Shown: one piece after another, positions 21,341 to 32,073 of the stretch
Position numbering within the stretch: the first letter of the stretch is position 1
Layout of the letters: each line of letters starts with the position of its first letter
Source of the DNA: Bacteroidales bacterium
GTDB lineage: Bacteria; Bacteroidota; Bacteroidia; Bacteroidales; JAADJA01
NCBI GenBank assembly: GCA_021740645.1
Contig: JAIOZL010000017.1
Coordinates: 1 to 64,000 of the forward strand
DNA: 64,000 nt
Direction: 5' to 3'
The notes under the pieces: model-generated
The model's database searches: none
What the model was told of the DNA's origin: nothing
What the model saw: the letters and a program-made list of their open reading frames with translations, nothing else
Translations under genes and position numbers: made by a program

Positions 21341-21892
21341 TTACACCAGGCTCACCTCTTCCACTATTTCAAGGCCTCTGGTAATCGCTTTTTCATTATC
21401 AGGGATCATGTGGTGATACCTCGGTGGGAGTGATTTTTTAAGCCCTTTGATCACATTTTCAAGCTCAACTATAGGCCTGACTTTCAGGTATCCACCCAGT
21501 ACGATCATGTTAAATATCTTGGGTAGTCCAAGGTTTGCAGCTTCTTTACTGGCTTCAATTTTATAGATATTGATGTCTTTTCTTGCCGGATGCCGGGTAA
21601 TACCATTTGGATCATATAACAAAACTCCACCTGGTTTAACATGAGCTTCAAATTTGTCCATGGATTGCTGATTAAGAATAATTGCAGCGTCGTATTCGGT
21701 AAGGATGGGAGAAGATATCCTGTCATCACTTAGAATAACTGTTACGTTAGCGGTTCCACCCCGCATTTCAGGCCCATAAGAAGGCATCCAGCTAACTTCC
21801 TGATCCTGCATAATTCCTGAATATGCCAGTATTTTTCCCATAGAAAGGACTCCCTGTCCTCCAAATCCTGCAATTATAATTTCTTCAGTCAT
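21341..21892 (-). CDS. 2-oxoacid:ferredoxin oxidoreductase gamma subunit
   Basis: IIIAGFGGQGVLSMGKILAYSGIMQDQEVSWMPSYGPEMRGGTANVTVILSD. Confidence 0.92.
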   Translation of the reverse strand: MTEEIIIAGFGGQGVLSMGKILAYSGIMQDQEVSWMPSYGPEMRGGTANVTVILSDDRISSPILTEYDAAIILNQQSMDKFEAHVKPGGVLLYDPNGITRHPARKDINIYKIEASKEAANLGLPKIFNMIVLGGYLKVRPIVELENVIKGLKKSLPPRYHHMIPDNEKAITRGLEIVEEVSLV

Positions 21893-21990
21893 TTTGTATT
21901 CTTATATTTTTGATCAATTTGATTTACCTAAATTATCCGGTGTTAACCTTTAAATCTCATTTATTGGTTCCAGGTTCAAGATTCTCAATT

Positions 21991-22782
21991 CTACTTCTCC
22001 ACCAACTTGCCATCCACTTTAATATCTCCCAGTGGGTAGTATGGAAACATGTTATCAACCATCCACTGATTGGCTTGTACGGGAGCCATCTTCCAACCTG
22101 AATTACAATTCGATACAATTTCGATAAAGGTCAATCCCTTTTTCTCATGCTGTAATTCTATTGCTTTTTTGACTGCTTTTTTGGTTTTACGCACATTAGC
22201 AGGTGTGTGTACAGCTTGCCTGGTGACAAAATGTGTTCCGGGTAATTGAGCCAATAATTCAGTAATTTTCAATGGATGCCCCATCATTTCGAGGTCCCTG
22301 CCAAAAGGTGATGTTGAGGATTTCATTCCGGGCAGCGTAGTAGGCGCCATCTGGCCACCAGTCATACCGTATATACCATTATTAATAAAAAATATGGTAA
22401 AGTTTTCCCCTCTGTTAGCAGCATGTATGGTTTCTGCAGTACCAATTGCTGCAAGGTCGCCATCTCCCTGGTAGGTGAAAACTGTTTTTTCCGGCATCAG
22501 GCGTTTTATCGCAGTGGCAAGTGCAGGGGCACGTCCATGAGCTGCCTGCTGCATATCGATATTCATAAATTCATAAGCCAAAACTGAACATCCAACAGGA
22601 GCTACACCAATAGTTGTTTCAGCCAGTCCCATTTCCTCTATAACCTCCATGATGATCCGATGTGCTGTTCCGTGTCCACATCCCGGACAGTAACTTAGTA
22701 CTTTATCGGTCATCAGGTCGGTTTTTTTATAAACCAGATTTTCAGGTTTTATAATATCGGATTTTGTAATTGTTCCTTCCAT
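21991..22782 (-). CDS. 2-oxoacid:ferredoxin oxidoreductase beta subunit (TPP-binding)
   Basis: VLSYCPGCGHGTAHRIIMEV, GRAPALATAIKRLMPEKTVFTYQGDGDLAAIGTAETIHAANRGENFTIFFINNGIYGMTGGQMAPTT. Confidence 0.93.
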   Translation of the reverse strand: MEGTITKSDIIKPENLVYKKTDLMTDKVLSYCPGCGHGTAHRIIMEVIEEMGLAETTIGVAPVGCSVLAYEFMNIDMQQAAHGRAPALATAIKRLMPEKTVFTYQGDGDLAAIGTAETIHAANRGENFTIFFINNGIYGMTGGQMAPTTLPGMKSSTSPFGRDLEMMGHPLKITELLAQLPGTHFVTRQAVHTPANVRKTKKAVKKAIELQHEKKGLTFIEIVSNCNSGWKMAPVQANQWMVDNMFPYYPLGDIKVDGKLVEK

Positions 22783-22787
22783 CGCAA

Positions 22788-23873
22788 TTAGCCTTTAATA
22801 AATTTTTGTTTCAAAACTTCAGCAACCTCAGCCGGTGAAGGGATGATACCTCCCATTCTTCCATAATGTTCTACCGGAACTTTTCCTTCAACAAATAACT
22901 TGATATCTTCCACCATTTGACCCGCACTCATTTCAACCGATAATATACCTTTCACCTTTCCGGCTAGTTTAAGCAATTCTTTTTGTGGAAAGGGAAATAA
23001 GGTGATAGGTCGCAGTATGCCTACTTTGATTCCTTTTTTACGTAACAATTGCATTGATTTCTGGCAAATCCTTGAACTTGTTCCGTAGGCAACAAAAAGG
23101 TATTCCGCATCCTCGCAATTTATGGTTTCAAAACGTGCTTCAGTATCCGCTATCTTCTTGTATTTTTCCTGAAGTTTGATATTGTGCCGTTCATGACGTG
23201 AAGGGTCAAGATCCAGGGAAGTGATGATATTTCTCTCGCGGCCATTCAGTCGACCTGTGGTAGCCCATGGATATTTTTCAATAATTTCAGCTTCAGTTAA
23301 CCGGGGTACCTGTTCATCAATTTCAACTTTTTCCATCATTTGTCCGATGGCACCATCAGAAAGCACTAAAACCGGAGTCCTGTATTTAAAAGCCAGGTCA
23401 TAGCCTAGGGCAACAAAATCGTACATTTCCTGAACGGAGGAAGGAGCCAGTGTAATGAGTTTATAATCGCCATGTCCACCCCCTTTTGTCGATTGAAAAT
23501 AATCGGACTGAGCGGGCTGTATGGTTCCTAATCCGGGCCCGCCACGAACAACATTTAATAACAGGCATGGCAGTTCGGCACCAGCTAAATAGGAGATACC
23601 CTCCTGCATTAAACTTATACCAGGGCTGGATGAGGATGTCATTACTTTCTTGCCACAACCCGCGCCACCATATAACATATTGATGGAGGCCACTTCACTT
23701 TCCGCCTGTAAAACTACCATTCCGGTTCTTTCGTGTGGCTTTTCAGCCATTAAGTATTCCATTACTTCTGACTGGGGTGTGATAGGATAACCAAAATAGC
23801 CATCAGTGCCTGCCCTGATTGCGGCTTCACCAAAAGCTTCGTTCCCCTTCATTAATCTTAACTCTTTTGCCAT
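22788..23873 (-). CDS. 2-oxoacid:ferredoxin oxidoreductase alpha subunit (VorB-like)
   Basis: MKGNEAFGEAAIRAGTDGYFGYPITPQSEVMEYLM, TSSSSPGISLMQEGISYLAGAELPCLLLNVVRGGPGLGTIQPAQSDYFQ. Confidence 0.92.
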   Translation of the reverse strand: MAKELRLMKGNEAFGEAAIRAGTDGYFGYPITPQSEVMEYLMAEKPHERTGMVVLQAESEVASINMLYGGAGCGKKVMTSSSSPGISLMQEGISYLAGAELPCLLLNVVRGGPGLGTIQPAQSDYFQSTKGGGHGDYKLITLAPSSVQEMYDFVALGYDLAFKYRTPVLVLSDGAIGQMMEKVEIDEQVPRLTEAEIIEKYPWATTGRLNGRERNIITSLDLDPSRHERHNIKLQEKYKKIADTEARFETINCEDAEYLFVAYGTSSRICQKSMQLLRKKGIKVGILRPITLFPFPQKELLKLAGKVKGILSVEMSAGQMVEDIKLFVEGKVPVEHYGRMGGIIPSPAEVAEVLKQKFIKG

Positions 23874-23893
23874 ATTGAAATTTCTTTTCTGTA

Positions 23894-24115
23894 TTAAACT
23901 TTAACCCGATAGACTGTTATTACTCCGTCAGGGCATACAATTGCACAATTGGTGCAACCGGTACACTCATCTTTCACATTTTGCATATAATGATAGCCCT
24001 TGCCGTTTACCGCATCCACCATTGAGATGGTTTCTGTTGGGCAGGCATCCAAGCAAACTTCACAGCCTTTGCAGCGTTCAATATCAACGACGATATCTCC
24101 TTTAACTTTTGCCAT
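23894..24115 (-). CDS. 4Fe-4S ferredoxin subunit (delta) of 2-oxoacid oxidoreductase
   Basis: 73 aa with CKGCEVCLDACP and CTGCTNCAIVCPDG; first gene of the operon. Confidence 0.92.
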   Translation of the reverse strand: MAKVKGDIVVDIERCKGCEVCLDACPTETISMVDAVNGKGYHYMQNVKDECTGCTNCAIVCPDGVITVYRVKV

Positions 24116-24287
24116 ATCCTGTTACTGTTTTTAAAATAACAATGGCGAAAGTACAGAATTTTACTTGAAACAAATCAAGTTTGTACCTATATTTTCGCTA
24201 AAAAGAAATTAATTTAAATAGGGTTTAAATAAGAAAAGTAAATTGCATTTCCTGAAAAAATGAAAGATCGCTAAGTATTTCCGGAAT

Positions 24288-25604
24288 CTACACCGGATGA
24301 TCCTCATTAAACTGCTTTAAACGGTATTCGAGATCAGGAAATTGCTCACGCTTCACAAGTGATACACAAGCCCTTACCCCTTCGAGGCGAGTACTTCCGG
24401 TGATTGCAAGAGAAATAGCACTGATGCCATAATATACTAATTCATTAAGCAGTTCTTCCCCTGTAAATCCAGGATAGGAAAAAGTAAAATAAAAGCCATC
24501 GGCAATAGGTTCACCTTCATCTTTATCGTATACGATTTTAAATCCATTGTCGGTGAATATTTTTTTCATGATCTTCGCCTTCTCTCCATATTCTTTTACT
24601 ACTTCCACAAAATCATATTTGCCATCATTCACAGCTTTTAAAATTGCAGCAAGTGCGTACTGTGGTGTATGTGCTGTTCCCGAGCTAATGGAATAGATTG
24701 TCCCAAAGATCATCGCTTTTCCAACTTCTTCGAACTTGTAATATCGACGCAAGTCAGGTGCTTTGGTATGGAATAATTTGTCGGAGATCACCATCATACC
24801 AACTCTTTGTCCGGCATAGCTAAACGCTTTGGAGCTTGATATCAATAACACATAATTATCCGTATAATGGGCTACGGTAGGCTGGTAAGGTGGTTCCCCA
24901 GGTTTGGAATAGTCTTTTCTGAAATCCATTCCGAAATAGGCCAGGTCTTCAATGACTGTAACATTGTATTTCGTAGCTAATTCGCCAATAGTTTTCAGCT
25001 CCTTTTCTGTAAAACAAATCCAGGAAGGATTATTGGGATTACTATAAAGAATAGATGAAATTTTACCTGATTTTAGATAGGATTCTAGTTTGGGGCCCAA
25101 TTTATCTCCCCGGTAATCATATACGTCAAACGTTTTATAATCATGGCCAAGCACAGTACACTGCTGTTTTTGAACAGGAAATCCGGGGTCAATAAACAGT
25201 GTTCCCTCTCGGTTAGCATACATTCTGTTGATGGTAAGAAAACATGCAAAAGCACCCATCATTGAACCCACGGTTGGGATACAACCTTCTACATCTACAT
25301 TGACGTTTAGAAACAATTTTACAAACCTTGATATTTCTTTTTTAAGCTCGGAATAGCCAAAAATATCTGGATAGATTGAAGCAACCCCTTTTTTTAAAGC
25401 TTCAATTTCGGCCTCAATACCAATTTGGGTGGGAGGGAGGCCGGGTATCCCCATTTCCATGCGGATAAACTTTTCACCCGTGGCATTTTGAATATTGTCA
25501 ACTAACCTTTTTATCTCACGGATGGTTGCAATACCCACACTGGGTAATCCACTTTCCTTTATTTTTTGGGTGACGATGCTGTAATCTATAGGTGTGTTTT
25601 TCAT
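24288..25604 (-). CDS. Class I/II PLP aminotransferase
   Basis: RMEMGIPGLPPTQIGIEAEIEALKKGVASIYPDIFGYSELKKEISRF; SNPNNPSWICFTEKEL; SSSKAFSYAGQRVG (PLP Lys). Confidence 0.9.
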   Translation of the reverse strand: MKNTPIDYSIVTQKIKESGLPSVGIATIREIKRLVDNIQNATGEKFIRMEMGIPGLPPTQIGIEAEIEALKKGVASIYPDIFGYSELKKEISRFVKLFLNVNVDVEGCIPTVGSMMGAFACFLTINRMYANREGTLFIDPGFPVQKQQCTVLGHDYKTFDVYDYRGDKLGPKLESYLKSGKISSILYSNPNNPSWICFTEKELKTIGELATKYNVTVIEDLAYFGMDFRKDYSKPGEPPYQPTVAHYTDNYVLLISSSKAFSYAGQRVGMMVISDKLFHTKAPDLRRYYKFEEVGKAMIFGTIYSISSGTAHTPQYALAAILKAVNDGKYDFVEVVKEYGEKAKIMKKIFTDNGFKIVYDKDEGEPIADGFYFTFSYPGFTGEELLNELVYYGISAISLAITGSTRLEGVRACVSLVKREQFPDLEYRLKQFNEDHPV

Positions 25605-25775
25605 TGTGTATTAAGTATCGATTTGATTATTATATTCAATTACCAAAAATATAAAATAATTAAAGCTCCAATGGATTTTATAGATGATTTGTGCTTGTTT
25701 AAAATGGGTTTAAACTGTAGCAATTTTATATTTAATTTTACGAATACTATATTTTTGTAACTCAACGTCGAAATA

Positions 25776-26807
25776 ATGAAGTCAAAATTTATCCTCTTTC
25801 TTCTTTGTGTAGCATTTTCAGGAGTTTCTCAAAACACATCCCAGTTAGTAAATAAAGAAAGTTCAAGTTATGTCTTTGGCCAGATTTATACCGATTTCAG
25901 GTATTGTTTTCAAGATAATTACCAACCCCGCGCCGCTTTTAACTTTAATCAGGGAATAATCGGATACAGACACCAGCTATCCGATAAACTGAGCGGTATT
26001 ATTATGTATGATGTTACAAGGACAACCCACTTTTACGAAATTACCGATACTGCTGGAAATCCGATGAACTATGATTATTTTGAGGGGAGCAAATATACAG
26101 CATACCTAAAAATGGCGGAAATTAAGTGGAGCATTAACGACTACCTTGATTTACGGGTTGGGCAATTATTGAATACGCAATATTTAACCTTTCAGGATAA
26201 GTTTTGGGGCTACCGTTTTGTGGATGTAACTTACCAGGAAAAATACCGCCTGGGTATGCCGGCTGATTTCGGGGCCCAACTGGATTTAAAAATCAAGGAT
26301 AAATTTCTTAACCAATTTTCCATTGTAAATGGCGAGGGGCCTTTCCGTCATCAGGATGAAAATGGGAAATTTATTTTCTCCAACAACATGCAATATTATC
26401 CTACCAAGCAGATCACCCTAAAGTTATATGTGGATTATGGGGCTTCGCCTGATACAGCAGAAAACAGGAAAGATAAATCAGTGATATCTGGATTTGCTGG
26501 GTATAAAACGGATAAATTCAGAATTGGGGGTGAGTATACTTATGTTACTAATTTCGGGTATTATGATAAAACCAACTATTATGGGTACTCTGTTTATGGA
26601 GGAGTTATTTTGACTGAGAAGTTCCAGTTATTAGCCCGATACGATCATTTGGATATGAGCCTTCCTGAAGAAGATAATTTTTTGGATTATTATATTCTTG
26701 GGTTTCAATATGAACCTGAAAAGAAGTTTACCACCTCTGTGAACTTCCGCTATTTTTCCATTGATAAACTACCTTTTATTTATTTTAACTTTGGCCTGAA
26801 GTTTTAA
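25776..26807 (+). CDS. Porin-like outer membrane beta-barrel protein
   Basis: Signal peptide, then YVFGQIYTDFRYCF...FNFNQGIIGYRHQLSDKLSGIIMYDVTRT and many amphipathic strands; aromatic C-terminus YFNFGLKF. Confidence 0.75.
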   Translation: MKSKFILFLLCVAFSGVSQNTSQLVNKESSSYVFGQIYTDFRYCFQDNYQPRAAFNFNQGIIGYRHQLSDKLSGIIMYDVTRTTHFYEITDTAGNPMNYDYFEGSKYTAYLKMAEIKWSINDYLDLRVGQLLNTQYLTFQDKFWGYRFVDVTYQEKYRLGMPADFGAQLDLKIKDKFLNQFSIVNGEGPFRHQDENGKFIFSNNMQYYPTKQITLKLYVDYGASPDTAENRKDKSVISGFAGYKTDKFRIGGEYTYVTNFGYYDKTNYYGYSVYGGVILTEKFQLLARYDHLDMSLPEEDNFLDYYILGFQYEPEKKFTTSVNFRYFSIDKLPFIYFNFGLKF

Positions 26808-26908
26808 AATGAAACGGCTTATTGGATCAAAACCTCTGAGCCGAGCAAGCAGTGTTTCGATAGCATTATTATTGCATTATTTGTTTATAAAATATTATTA
26901 ATACGACT

Positions 26909-28549
26909 ATGAAAAATTTTATTTCCATTTTTATTTTTATCTCCTTGATGTCATTTTATTCAGTCAGTATTGCCTGTACGGTAATTGTTGCTGGGAAAAA
27001 AGCCACAGTGGATGGCTCTTTAATTGTGTCACATACTGATGCAGGACCTGATTGTCGGGTACACGTGATGCCCGGCCAGTTTTTTACAAAAGGTGCCCAA
27101 ACACCAATTTACTGGGGTATGACTGAGTTGGGCCGGCCGCTGGGTGATTATGGAGATACCCTTGGTTTTATGCCTCAGGTGGAACAAACTTTTAGCTATT
27201 TCCAGTCGGCGTATCCCCAAATGAATGAATATCAGCTGACAATAGGTGAAAGCACAACCAGTATGCGGGAAGAGTTGAAACTTGATTTGGAAACCTGTAA
27301 ACAAATTATGACAGTGGAGCAAGCCCAGGCATTCGCATTGCAGCGTTGTAAAACAGCTAAGGAAGCTTTGAAACTGATCACAGCCTTAATGGAAAAGTAT
27401 GGATTCAGGCCGTCCTGTGCTGGTGAATCAGAATCCCTTGTTTTGGCGGACACGAAAGAGGCCTGGGTGTTGGAGATTTTTGCTGTAGGAAATACATGGA
27501 ATCCTGAAAGTGGCAAACCGGGTGCTATATGGGCTGCACAGCGTGTTCCCGACGACCATGTATTAATTATCCCGAACTGGAGCATTATTAAACAAATCGA
27601 TTTGAAGGATACGGAAAATTTCAGGGCATCCGCAAACTATATGCTGGAAGCAATCGACCGGGGTTGGTACGACCCGGAAAGTGGACAGGACTTTGTTTGG
27701 CAGGATGTTTATGCCCCTGTAGCACGTGAATGGGCAACCAGCAGGTTTTGGTTGTTTTATGCTACGCAGGCGCCAAACCTGAAAGATTGGCCCGATCGTT
27801 TCACTACGGATCCTTTTAAAGGGGATGATCAATACACCCAATATGTCGAGCCTCTGTCCTTATATCCTTTCTCTGTAAAGCCGGAAAAAAAGATGAGTGT
27901 GCAGGATGTGATGGCTTTCCAGCGCTCCACTTTTACCGGAACTGAATACGATAAAGAAAATGCCCCCGGATGGTATTATCCGGATAAAGATGGAAAACTG
28001 GTGAAAAGTGAACATGCCACACCCTTTCCTACAGAGGGAATGAGAAAGATATTAAAGATTAACCGCAGAAGAAATGTAGCCCGGGCCAGGGGGGAATATG
28101 GTATGATTGCCCAGTTACGAGATTGGTTACCCAATGAGGTGGGAGGGATTTACTGGTTTTATGTGGATAATGCTTTTACCAGTCCTTATGTTCCAATGTA
28201 TGCCGGAATTACTGATGTGGCCGACTGCTATAAACATTATGATAAAGAGCAATTCAGCGAAAACTCTATGCGATGGGTAGTTGATTTTGTGGACAACCTG
28301 CTTTACTTAAGGTGGCAGGATGCTGTGAAAGATCTTCATGCGGCACGCGATCCAATGGAACAGCGTTTTTTTGATGAACAAAAAGACGTAGATGAAAAGT
28401 TCTCTGCACTTTATAAAAAGAATCCTAAGAAAGCGAAAGCCTATCTTACTGAATTAACTATTAAAAGGCAAAACGAGGCCTTAAAATTATTTCAGGATTT
28501 GAGGATAGAACTGATTACAAAGTATACGAATAATAAGCAGGGGATCTAG
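26909..28549 (+). CDS. C69 family peptidase (dipeptidase)
   Basis: Signal peptide then ACTVIVAGKKATVDGSLIVSHTDAG (N-terminal Cys nucleophile), GESTTSMREEL, W..R.PDDHV.I.PN.S.I. Confidence 0.92.
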   Translation: MKNFISIFIFISLMSFYSVSIACTVIVAGKKATVDGSLIVSHTDAGPDCRVHVMPGQFFTKGAQTPIYWGMTELGRPLGDYGDTLGFMPQVEQTFSYFQSAYPQMNEYQLTIGESTTSMREELKLDLETCKQIMTVEQAQAFALQRCKTAKEALKLITALMEKYGFRPSCAGESESLVLADTKEAWVLEIFAVGNTWNPESGKPGAIWAAQRVPDDHVLIIPNWSIIKQIDLKDTENFRASANYMLEAIDRGWYDPESGQDFVWQDVYAPVAREWATSRFWLFYATQAPNLKDWPDRFTTDPFKGDDQYTQYVEPLSLYPFSVKPEKKMSVQDVMAFQRSTFTGTEYDKENAPGWYYPDKDGKLVKSEHATPFPTEGMRKILKINRRRNVARARGEYGMIAQLRDWLPNEVGGIYWFYVDNAFTSPYVPMYAGITDVADCYKHYDKEQFSENSMRWVVDFVDNLLYLRWQDAVKDLHAARDPMEQRFFDEQKDVDEKFSALYKKNPKKAKAYLTELTIKRQNEALKLFQDLRIELITKYTNNKQGI

Positions 28550-28557
28550 CTTAAATT

Positions 28558-28590
28558 AATCATCCGATGACTTCGAGTCATCGGATGATT
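28558..28590. terminator. Bidirectional rho-independent terminator between convergent genes
   Basis: Perfect 15-bp inverted repeat AATCATCCGATGACT-TCG-AGTCATCGGATGATT, flanked by AT-rich sequence, between the C69 peptidase and the SSS symporter. Confidence 0.85.
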
Positions 28591-28596
28591 TGAATT

Positions 28597-30057
28597 TTAA
28601 TTTTGTACTACTGCCCTTGGATTGTTCCGGTTTAACCAACTTACAATCGGGTTTGTTATCAATGAAACACCCATTCCAATAGTACCTGCCTGTGGTGAAG
28701 GCATCCCATAAATGTATAACATCAAACAGGTAAACAAACCAAATATGCAGGAATAAAATGCCCCATATTTATTGGCTTTATCCCAAAATAAGCCCCAGAC
28801 AAATGGCCCAAGGAAAGCTGAACCGATAGCTCCCCATGAAATACCCAGAATGGCCACAATAGTATCGGGTTTTGCCAGGGCTATTATCATGGAAATAAAA
28901 ATAAAGATAGCACTGGTCCATCGCATAAATAGGGTCAGGTTTTTATCGGAAGTTTCTTTGTCTTTTTTCATCACACCAGCATAAAAATCCTTTATAACAG
29001 ATGAACTGGAAATTAAAACCAATGCGGCCAGCGTCGACATGGATGCTGATAGGATCAGTAATAAGATAATGATGGATAGGGACTCAGGGATCACAAAGTT
29101 GAGCAATTCTGGCATGAGGGCATCCACATTTGGGCTCCCATTTTCAAAAAATGCAGCCGGCGCAGATTCAGGAGTTAAAAATACCCTTGTGGTTGATCCC
29201 ATAAAATAAGCAATGCATCCTATCAACAACGCAAAGAATGTAGAGGCTACCATCCCTACGCGGACTGATTTCCTGTCTTTTATAGCATAAAACTTTTGGA
29301 TGAGCTGAGGCATAGCAAAAGGGGCCACACTTGTAAGTACCACTAAAGAAAACAGAGGCCACCATCCAGGAGGGCCAATGGCAGCAATAAGTTTTGGTTC
29401 GATCTCTTTTAACGAAATAGTTATTTGGGCAATTCCACCTCCTTCATTTATTGTATAGCCTGCCAATACGATTACGCCCGCTGTCATAATCATCCCAAAA
29501 ATCATATCGATTATGGCCATAGATTTGTACCCACCCATAACCAGGTAAATCGTTGTAAATACACCCATAAAAACTACGGCATGCCAGTACTCAATTCCTG
29601 GAAATGAAGAAGCAAATAAATAGGATAAACCAATAAATACTGCAGCAGAGTAGGGGAGCATAAACACAAAAATGATGATGGGCGTAATAACCTTCAACAT
29701 ATGGCAATCATAGCGTTTTTCGAAAAATTCGCTCATGGTGGAAATACCGTACCTGACTGACATTTTTTTTATTTTCCAACCCAGCAATGCCCAAACCCCA
29801 AGGACACCAATAAGGGCATTAAAAACGCCTATCCAGATTCCTGAATATCCAAAACCCCAACCAACTTTTCCTGCAAACCCAATAAATACTACAGCTGAAA
29901 AATAGGCCGTTCCATATGAGAAAGCACTCATCCAGGGCCCAATATTTCCTCCACCCAGAAAAAAATCATTAAAGGATTTGGTCTTTTTCATTCCCAGATA
30001 CCCCACGATAATGATCATTAGGGCATACAGCGAGATGACTAATATTTTTACCAGCAT
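28597..30057 (-). CDS. Sodium:solute symporter (SSS family)
   Basis: 486 aa, about 13 TM; KSFNDFFLGGGNIGPWMSAFSYGTAYFSAVVFIGFAGKVGWGFG, TIYLVMGGYKSMAIIDMIFGMIM, SASMSTLAALVLISSSSVIKDFY. Confidence 0.92.
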   Translation of the reverse strand: MLVKILVISLYALMIIIVGYLGMKKTKSFNDFFLGGGNIGPWMSAFSYGTAYFSAVVFIGFAGKVGWGFGYSGIWIGVFNALIGVLGVWALLGWKIKKMSVRYGISTMSEFFEKRYDCHMLKVITPIIIFVFMLPYSAAVFIGLSYLFASSFPGIEYWHAVVFMGVFTTIYLVMGGYKSMAIIDMIFGMIMTAGVIVLAGYTINEGGGIAQITISLKEIEPKLIAAIGPPGWWPLFSLVVLTSVAPFAMPQLIQKFYAIKDRKSVRVGMVASTFFALLIGCIAYFMGSTTRVFLTPESAPAAFFENGSPNVDALMPELLNFVIPESLSIIILLLILSASMSTLAALVLISSSSVIKDFYAGVMKKDKETSDKNLTLFMRWTSAIFIFISMIIALAKPDTIVAILGISWGAIGSAFLGPFVWGLFWDKANKYGAFYSCIFGLFTCLMLYIYGMPSPQAGTIGMGVSLITNPIVSWLNRNNPRAVVQN

Positions 30058-30106
30058 AATTGTATTGAAATTCTAAACTCTAAACTCTAAAATTCAAACT
30101 ATAGTT

Positions 30107-30874
30107 CTATTTCCTGTACAAGCCATCCGGGTCAACTTCTTCTCTGAGCAGTTTTAGCTCCTGGGCTGTTGGAGGATCATTTGATTCCAGCTCATCAGCA
30201 ATAAGTAATTCAAAGCCTGTATTATCAATGACCTGTTCCACCGTAACACCCGGATTAAGGCTAAGCAATTTCATTGTTTTCGTTTGCTCGTCATATCCCA
30301 TGGTACATAAATTCGTAACTACACGGTAAGGACCTGTATTGGCTGGAAGTCCAGCTTTTTCGCGGGAACCCGGGCCAGTCAGAAAACCAGGGGTGGTCAG
30401 GAAGTCGATTTTTTCAATAAACCTTCTTTTATCATGGATCATAATGGCAATGGTCCGCCAGCAGGCTGAGCCTACATCATTTCCTCCACCACTGCCCGGA
30501 AGCCGTACTTTTGGATTTTTGTGATCGCCAATTACTGTCGAATTTAAATTGCCGTATTTATCTATCTGTGCACCACCCAGGAAGCCAAATTCGATAAATC
30601 CTCTTTGTGATGTTTCCATGATATCGCAAATCCCTGAAGCAGCAATGCCTTTATTGTAAGTTCGCATATCTCCCACAGCCAATGGCAATTTTTCGAGGAT
30701 AGCTCCTGTACCTCCAAACTCAAAAACAGGTACGAGGTTAGGGGCATGCATGGCCTGGGCGAGGCTGGCAGCAAGCATAGGTATTCCGGTTCCGATAAAT
30801 GCAGTGGTTCCATCTTCCATTACCCTGGAAGCAAGGCATATCAATAATTCTGATGGTGAATATTCTTGTGTCAT
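30107..30874 (-). CDS. CoA-transferase subunit beta (glutaconate CoA-transferase B-like)
   Basis: EDGTTAFIGTGIPMLAASLAQAMHAPNLVPVFEFGGTG; GFLGGAQIDKYGNLNSTVIGDHKNPKVRLPGSGGGND. Confidence 0.88.
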   Translation of the reverse strand: MTQEYSPSELLICLASRVMEDGTTAFIGTGIPMLAASLAQAMHAPNLVPVFEFGGTGAILEKLPLAVGDMRTYNKGIAASGICDIMETSQRGFIEFGFLGGAQIDKYGNLNSTVIGDHKNPKVRLPGSGGGNDVGSACWRTIAIMIHDKRRFIEKIDFLTTPGFLTGPGSREKAGLPANTGPYRVVTNLCTMGYDEQTKTMKLLSLNPGVTVEQVIDNTGFELLIADELESNDPPTAQELKLLREEVDPDGLYRK

Positions 30875-30884
30875 GACGTACCTC

Positions 30885-31862
30885 CTATAATGTTAAATCT
30901 TGTAAACGTTTCGATCCGATTTTTTCAAGCAGCGCTTTATGATCCGGAAGATCGTATAACCATTCCTTCATATACTCATCCATACCCTCTTGTGTCTTTT
31001 GCTTGTCGACATACATTTTATAGTGATCTTCGTCACGTTCGTACATCCCGCTCATTTCACCCGGCCATGAAGCATAGGGTGCATGAACTACCGCATCTAC
31101 AAGGTAGTAAGGGATGATGGTGCGGTCAGGTTGTTTCCTGATTTCATCTGTATCAATTATTTCTTCGGCACTTATGATGAGGTTTTTACAGGCTCTTGAC
31201 ATTTCAAAGGCAAAACCGCTGATGCCATCGATTTGGCAGTTGCCATGAATATCTGCCCTATGCACATGAATAATCGCAGTATCAACAACAAGGGCAGGTA
31301 GCAACGCCACAGGCCTGCCTGTATATGGACATTCAACGGCAATAGAAGATGATTTATTAAAAGTATCCGTCCCAAGCATACTGCTGGTGGGGATAAATGG
31401 AATTCCCATAGAAGCCGCTTTAAACCGCCAGGTTAAGGCGGCATTCGACCATTCCACAATCTTTTTTACGGAGCCATCTTCAACCCGGCGGCGCATATTG
31501 CCGGAAATGCCATAAACTTCCAGACCGATGTAGGTAAAATCTATCTCTCGTACCATATCTGCTGCAAACAACAAATCCAGTTCATGAACACCCTGGCCAA
31601 CTATCCTGAAATCTTTTTTCCCTGACCGGACTAAAGCCCTGGTTAATGTTAACGGACAACGGACCGTTCCGTAAAGCTCGAAGCCGATATAATCGCCGCT
31701 ATTAACAAATTTTTCGATGGCCTCTTCATCCGTCATCGTTTTATCAATAAGCGCTTTCGATTTTTTCCTGTTGTGCGCCCGAAAACCTTCCATATCCACA
31801 TCCTGGATAAGGGAAGCTTCCCCTCTGGCAACAATAGGAATGCAATTCTTATGCTCTTTCAT
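30885..31862 (-). CDS. CoA-transferase subunit alpha (glutaconate CoA-transferase A-like)
   Basis: MTDEEAIEKFVNSGDYIGFELYGTVRCPLTLTRALVRSGKKDFRIVGQG; adjacent upstream of the beta subunit. Confidence 0.87.
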   Translation of the reverse strand: MKEHKNCIPIVARGEASLIQDVDMEGFRAHNRKKSKALIDKTMTDEEAIEKFVNSGDYIGFELYGTVRCPLTLTRALVRSGKKDFRIVGQGVHELDLLFAADMVREIDFTYIGLEVYGISGNMRRRVEDGSVKKIVEWSNAALTWRFKAASMGIPFIPTSSMLGTDTFNKSSSIAVECPYTGRPVALLPALVVDTAIIHVHRADIHGNCQIDGISGFAFEMSRACKNLIISAEEIIDTDEIRKQPDRTIIPYYLVDAVVHAPYASWPGEMSGMYERDEDHYKMYVDKQKTQEGMDEYMKEWLYDLPDHKALLEKIGSKRLQDLTL

Positions 31863-32073
31863 ATTTGAGTAAGTTTTATTATAATTGTCGGTAGAAAAAA
31901 AGAATCTGCTAGTAAATCAAGTATTTTTTAGTAGAAATGTAGTTGAAAATTATATCATCAAAACTAATTATTTTAAAAATTAGAAAAAATGAATTGCCAA
32001 GAAAAATACTAATTTATACTCAATATAAGGAAATTAAAGAGGCTAAAATTTGTAGTGATATCGTACAACCAGG

